From: Desulfocicer vacuolatum DSM 3385
GTDB taxonomy: Bacteria; Desulfobacterota; Desulfobacteria; Desulfobacterales; Desulfobacteraceae
Direction of reading: 5' to 3'
Length of the DNA stretch: 64,000 bases
Assembly: GCF_900176365.1 (NCBI RefSeq)
Contig: NZ_FWXY01000001.1
Span: 186,001 to 250,000 of the forward strand
Shown: in pieces, positions 61,372 to 64,000 of the stretch
Numbering within the stretch: the first letter of the stretch is position 1
Layout: each line of letters opens with the position of its first letter
Made by a program: the position numbers and the translations under genes
Notes under the pieces: model-generated
Database searches by the model: none
What the model saw: the letters and a program-made list of their open reading frames with translations, nothing else
What the model was told of the DNA's origin: nothing

Positions 61372-64000
61372 ATGCAACATAAACATCCTGTTGTGAAACT
61401 TATTTTTTCAGAACCCATTACCCGGTTACTCATCTATTTTATGGCCATCCTGATTCTGAGCTCCACGGCACAGATCATGGTGGAAAACCTTTTATTAAGT
61501 AAATTGGAAAGCCAGAATAAGATTGTTGAGAACCAGCGGGCCAAACAAAAAATAGGGGAGTTGATCCAACAGAAAATTATACTTCTGGAATTGAACTTCA
61601 GACAAATGCTACTTTCCAGAAACCCCCATGCCATCAAAGAGATCGCCCTGCAATCCCAAAAACACATTGCGTCACTTAAAAAAATGCTGATAATCCTTCA
61701 AAGGGGAGGAATGTTCATTGAAACCATGCAACTTAACCTCAACCGCACAGATCTGTTCCAGGAAACCATCTCATACACCCGGGACACCCCCGGAGAAATG
61801 GCTGTTGAGGTCATTAATATTTCACCCAAACTTGCCCAGCTGGAAAAAATTCTTTTAACCGTCACAACGCTGCTGCTGGATACCTTGGACCAGCCCACAA
61901 CCGACACAAGCCTTGAAAACGGCATTGCCATAACAGCACTGGAGGCAGATCCCCTGTTCCGCCGCTGCCGGGAAAATGCCAATAAAATAAGCCATGACAC
62001 CAGCCACACCCTGGCCAGGCTCATCCAGGAAAGAAATCAGCAGAAACAAAATTTCCAGAAAATCAGAAATATTTTCTTTGTTTTAATCCAAATCTTTGTC
62101 ATCACCATGATGGTTTTGATCTTATTCAGAATCATGCGCATTTTAAACCAGCGAAAAATTGCCGAAGATAAAAACAAACAGCTCTTATCAGCCATAAAAT
62201 TAAGCCCGCTTACCTTTATCATCACCGATAAAAACGGCATAATTGAGTATGTTAATCATGCCTTTGAAAAAAGCACGGGCTACTCAGCAAAAGAGGCCAT
62301 TGGCCAATCCACCCGGATCATGAAATCCGGACAGTATGACAACGCGTTTTACCGGGAGATGTGGCAGACCCTCCTTTCCGGACAAATATGGAACCGGGAA
62401 ATTCAGAACCGCAGAAAAAACGGAGAACTTTTCTGGGAAAGTGCCACCATCATCCCCCTGTACGATGAAGACGGCAGCATCAATCAGTTTCTGGCCATTA
62501 AAGAAGATATGACGGAAAAAATAAACCTCTTGAAATCCTATGAAGAAGCCAATGAGGTGTTTGAAGAAATTTTTTCCAACCTGCCCGTGGGTATTGTCAT
62601 TGTAAATACAGACAAAGAAATTCTCCAGATCAATGCCGAGGCAGAACAGATACTGGGGTATGCCCCCAATGAAGCAGAACATTTTTTGAAAAACCGGGTA
62701 TGCCATGGTAATTATTGCACTCTAAAATCAGGTGAATGTCCCATTTTTGAAGGCAAAAAATCAAAGCTAATTCTGGAAGAAAAATATGCCATTAAAAAAG
62801 ACGGTACCACCATTCCCATTCTAAAAAGCGTCATCCCCATAAAGCTCAAGGGAAAACGGGTACTGCTGGAAGCCTTCATGGACCTATCCGCACGAAAACA
62901 GGCAGAAACGGCAATGATTGAAGCAAAAACTGCAGCAGAAACCGCCAACAAAGCCAAATCTGAATTTCTGGCCACCATGAGTCATGAAATCCGAACCCCC
63001 ATGAATGCCATCATGGGGTTCACCGACCTGCTGTTGTCCGAAGAGTCCGGGGAGGATAAAAAAGAAAAACTCAAAATTATTTCAGAATCTGCCCATAACC
63101 TGCTACAGCTAATTAACGATATCCTTGATTTCTCAAAAATAGAGGCAGGAAAAATTGAGTTGGCAAATCTGCCGTTTTCCATGAAAGCGTTGCTAAATCA
63201 AGTGCACAGTCTTTTTGTATTTAAAGCAAAAGAAAAATCACTGGAGCTTGTCCTGGATATCAGGGAAGATATGCCGGAATATGCCCTGGGGGATGAACTC
63301 AGGGTTCAGCAGATACTGATCAACCTGCTGGGAAATGCCATTAAATTTACCCAAAATGGCTCCATACGGATCCATGCAGACCATCGCGACACCCACTTTT
63401 TCCTCCAGGTGGAAGATTCCGGGGTGGGCATCCCAAAGAAGAGTATCAACCATATTTTTGAATCCTTTCGCCAGGCAGACAGCTCTACGGTGAGAAAATA
63501 TGGCGGCACAGGTCTGGGGCTTGCCATCTCTTCATCCCTGGTAAAATTAATGGGGGGACGCATTGAGGTTTCAAGTGAACCGGATAAAGGCTCTTGCTTT
63601 TCCATCCACCTGCCCCTGGCCACACCGGAATCGAAAAACACAGAATCACCCGACCCCGTGCAAGATAAAAAACAGCCGTTTCTGGCAAAAAAAAAGATCC
63701 GGGTACTGGTGGTGGAGGACAACGCCTTTAATTTAAAAATCGTAACCGCCATGCTCAAACGCATGCACATTGAGCACGACAGTGCAGAAAACGGTGCGGT
63801 GGCCATGACCATGCTGGGAATCAGTCGCTATGACCTGGTTCTTCTGGACATGCACATGCCGGTTATGGACGGCATGGAAACCATTGCCGCCATCCGCAAC
63901 ACACCGGAACTGAAAAATATTATCGTCATTGCCCTCACTGCCAATGCCATTGTGGGGGATCGGGAAAAATACATCAAGGCAGGCTGTAACGACTATCTGT
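61372..64000 (+). CDS. Membrane hybrid histidine kinase, 3' end beyond the window
   Basis: The frame is open from ATG 61372 to the right edge (876 residues seen). It has one helix near 20-38, an extracytoplasmic helical region, a second helix near 230-250, two PAS domains (about 270-385 and 395-510), and HisKA with MSHEIRTPMNAIMG. The HATPase has NLLGNAIKFTQ, DSGVGIP and GGTGLGLAIS. The receiver has VVEDNAFN and the acceptor Asp in LLDMHMPVMDG. The second PAS contains CHGNYC...CPIF cysteines. It may continue into an HPt domain beyond the window. Confidence 0.93.
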   Translation, partial: MQHKHPVVKLIFSEPITRLLIYFMAILILSSTAQIMVENLLLSKLESQNKIVENQRAKQKIGELIQQKIILLELNFRQMLLSRNPHAIKEIALQSQKHIASLKKMLIILQRGGMFIETMQLNLNRTDLFQETISYTRDTPGEMAVEVINISPKLAQLEKILLTVTTLLLDTLDQPTTDTSLENGIAITALEADPLFRRCRENANKISHDTSHTLARLIQERNQQKQNFQKIRNIFFVLIQIFVITMMVLILFRIMRILNQRKIAEDKNKQLLSAIKLSPLTFIITDKNGIIEYVNHAFEKSTGYSAKEAIGQSTRIMKSGQYDNAFYREMWQTLLSGQIWNREIQNRRKNGELFWESATIIPLYDEDGSINQFLAIKEDMTEKINLLKSYEEANEVFEEIFSNLPVGIVIVNTDKEILQINAEAEQILGYAPNEAEHFLKNRVCHGNYCTLKSGECPIFEGKKSKLILEEKYAIKKDGTTIPILKSVIPIKLKGKRVLLEAFMDLSARKQAETAMIEAKTAAETANKAKSEFLATMSHEIRTPMNAIMGFTDLLLSEESGEDKKEKLKIISESAHNLLQLINDILDFSKIEAGKIELANLPFSMKALLNQVHSLFVFKAKEKSLELVLDIREDMPEYALGDELRVQQILINLLGNAIKFTQNGSIRIHADHRDTHFFLQVEDSGVGIPKKSINHIFESFRQADSSTVRKYGGTGLGLAISSSLVKLMGGRIEVSSEPDKGSCFSIHLPLATPESKNTESPDPVQDKKQPFLAKKKIRVLVVEDNAFNLKIVTAMLKRMHIEHDSAENGAVAMTMLGISRYDLVLLDMHMPVMDGMETIAAIRNTPELKNIIVIALTANAIVGDREKYIKAGCNDYL

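Noticed and set aside
1-64000. tRNA or rRNA genes
   Set aside because: I looked for T-loop-like GGTTCRANYCC and rRNA signatures by eye and found none; a tRNA search program would be decisive.

Overview
The window looks like part of the chromosome of a marine, strictly anaerobic sulfate-reducing deltaproteobacterium of the Desulfobacterales (Desulfobacterium/Desulfobacula-like). The evidence is a corrinoid-protein activator, metV-metF linked to HdrA/MvhD-type flavin/iron-sulfur proteins (Wood-Ljungdahl methyl branch), lactate oxidation genes with a nickel-pincer racemase, many multi-cluster ferredoxin proteins, a small siroheme reductase, a TauE/SafE exporter, and abundant PAS-type signalling. 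The species is inferred, not proven. No rRNA, tRNA, CRISPR array, prophage or transposase gene was seen.

Layout. 1-1037: 5' part of a RACo-like activator (minus). 1927-5908: 2-hydroxyacid/lactate oxidase, four-cluster Fe-S/MvhD protein and LarA-like racemase (plus). 6187-10696: metV-metF-HdrA-HdrA/MvhD (minus). 11268-16165: PAS kinase, receiver protein, aroE and a receiver-kinase hybrid. 16297-17416: XRE-cupin regulator and a small membrane protein (minus). 18016-22222: five-gene Fe-S/flavin oxidoreductase operon with an SH3-like small protein and a CBS protein. 22655-29593: TauE/SafE protein, membrane proteins, a kinase/sigma54-activator pair and rlmN. 30516-32162: CBS-ACT protein and histone-deacetylase-like enzyme (AcuB/AcuC pair). 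33625-38346: epimerase, PAS-LuxR regulator, gpsA, yhbY and a YitT protein. 38735-43675: hypC-hypF-hypD-hypE. 43869-50713: an orphan protein, thioesterase, radical SAM protein, two PrmA-type methyltransferases and a diguanylate cyclase. 50726-56160: ftsE-ftsX-envC-ctpA-yibQ (minus). 56667-64000: HPt, RsbU-like and RsbW-like proteins, Nudix, small siroheme reductase, ModA-like lipoprotein and a hybrid kinase cut by the window edge.

The most unusual content is intergenic. Four dispersed repeat families occupy most long gaps. Family A (~87 bp, two hairpins) and family B (~150-185 bp, one long hairpin) are modules that start with the same head, TATATGAAA, and are chained head to tail in mixed order. 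Family C (181-184 bp) is a MITE-like element with 12-bp inverted ends; all four copies are flanked by perfect 7-bp direct repeats. Family D (~112-139 bp) has GTAAATATTCGG-type ends and 8-bp target duplications, and two copies bracket hypE. One family C copy sits inside an A-B junction, and removing it restores the canonical junction. Several A and B copies overlap the 3' ends of genes and supply the stop codon or last residues. A TACCCAG heptamer tandem repeat lies just upstream of two Fe-S/radical-SAM genes.
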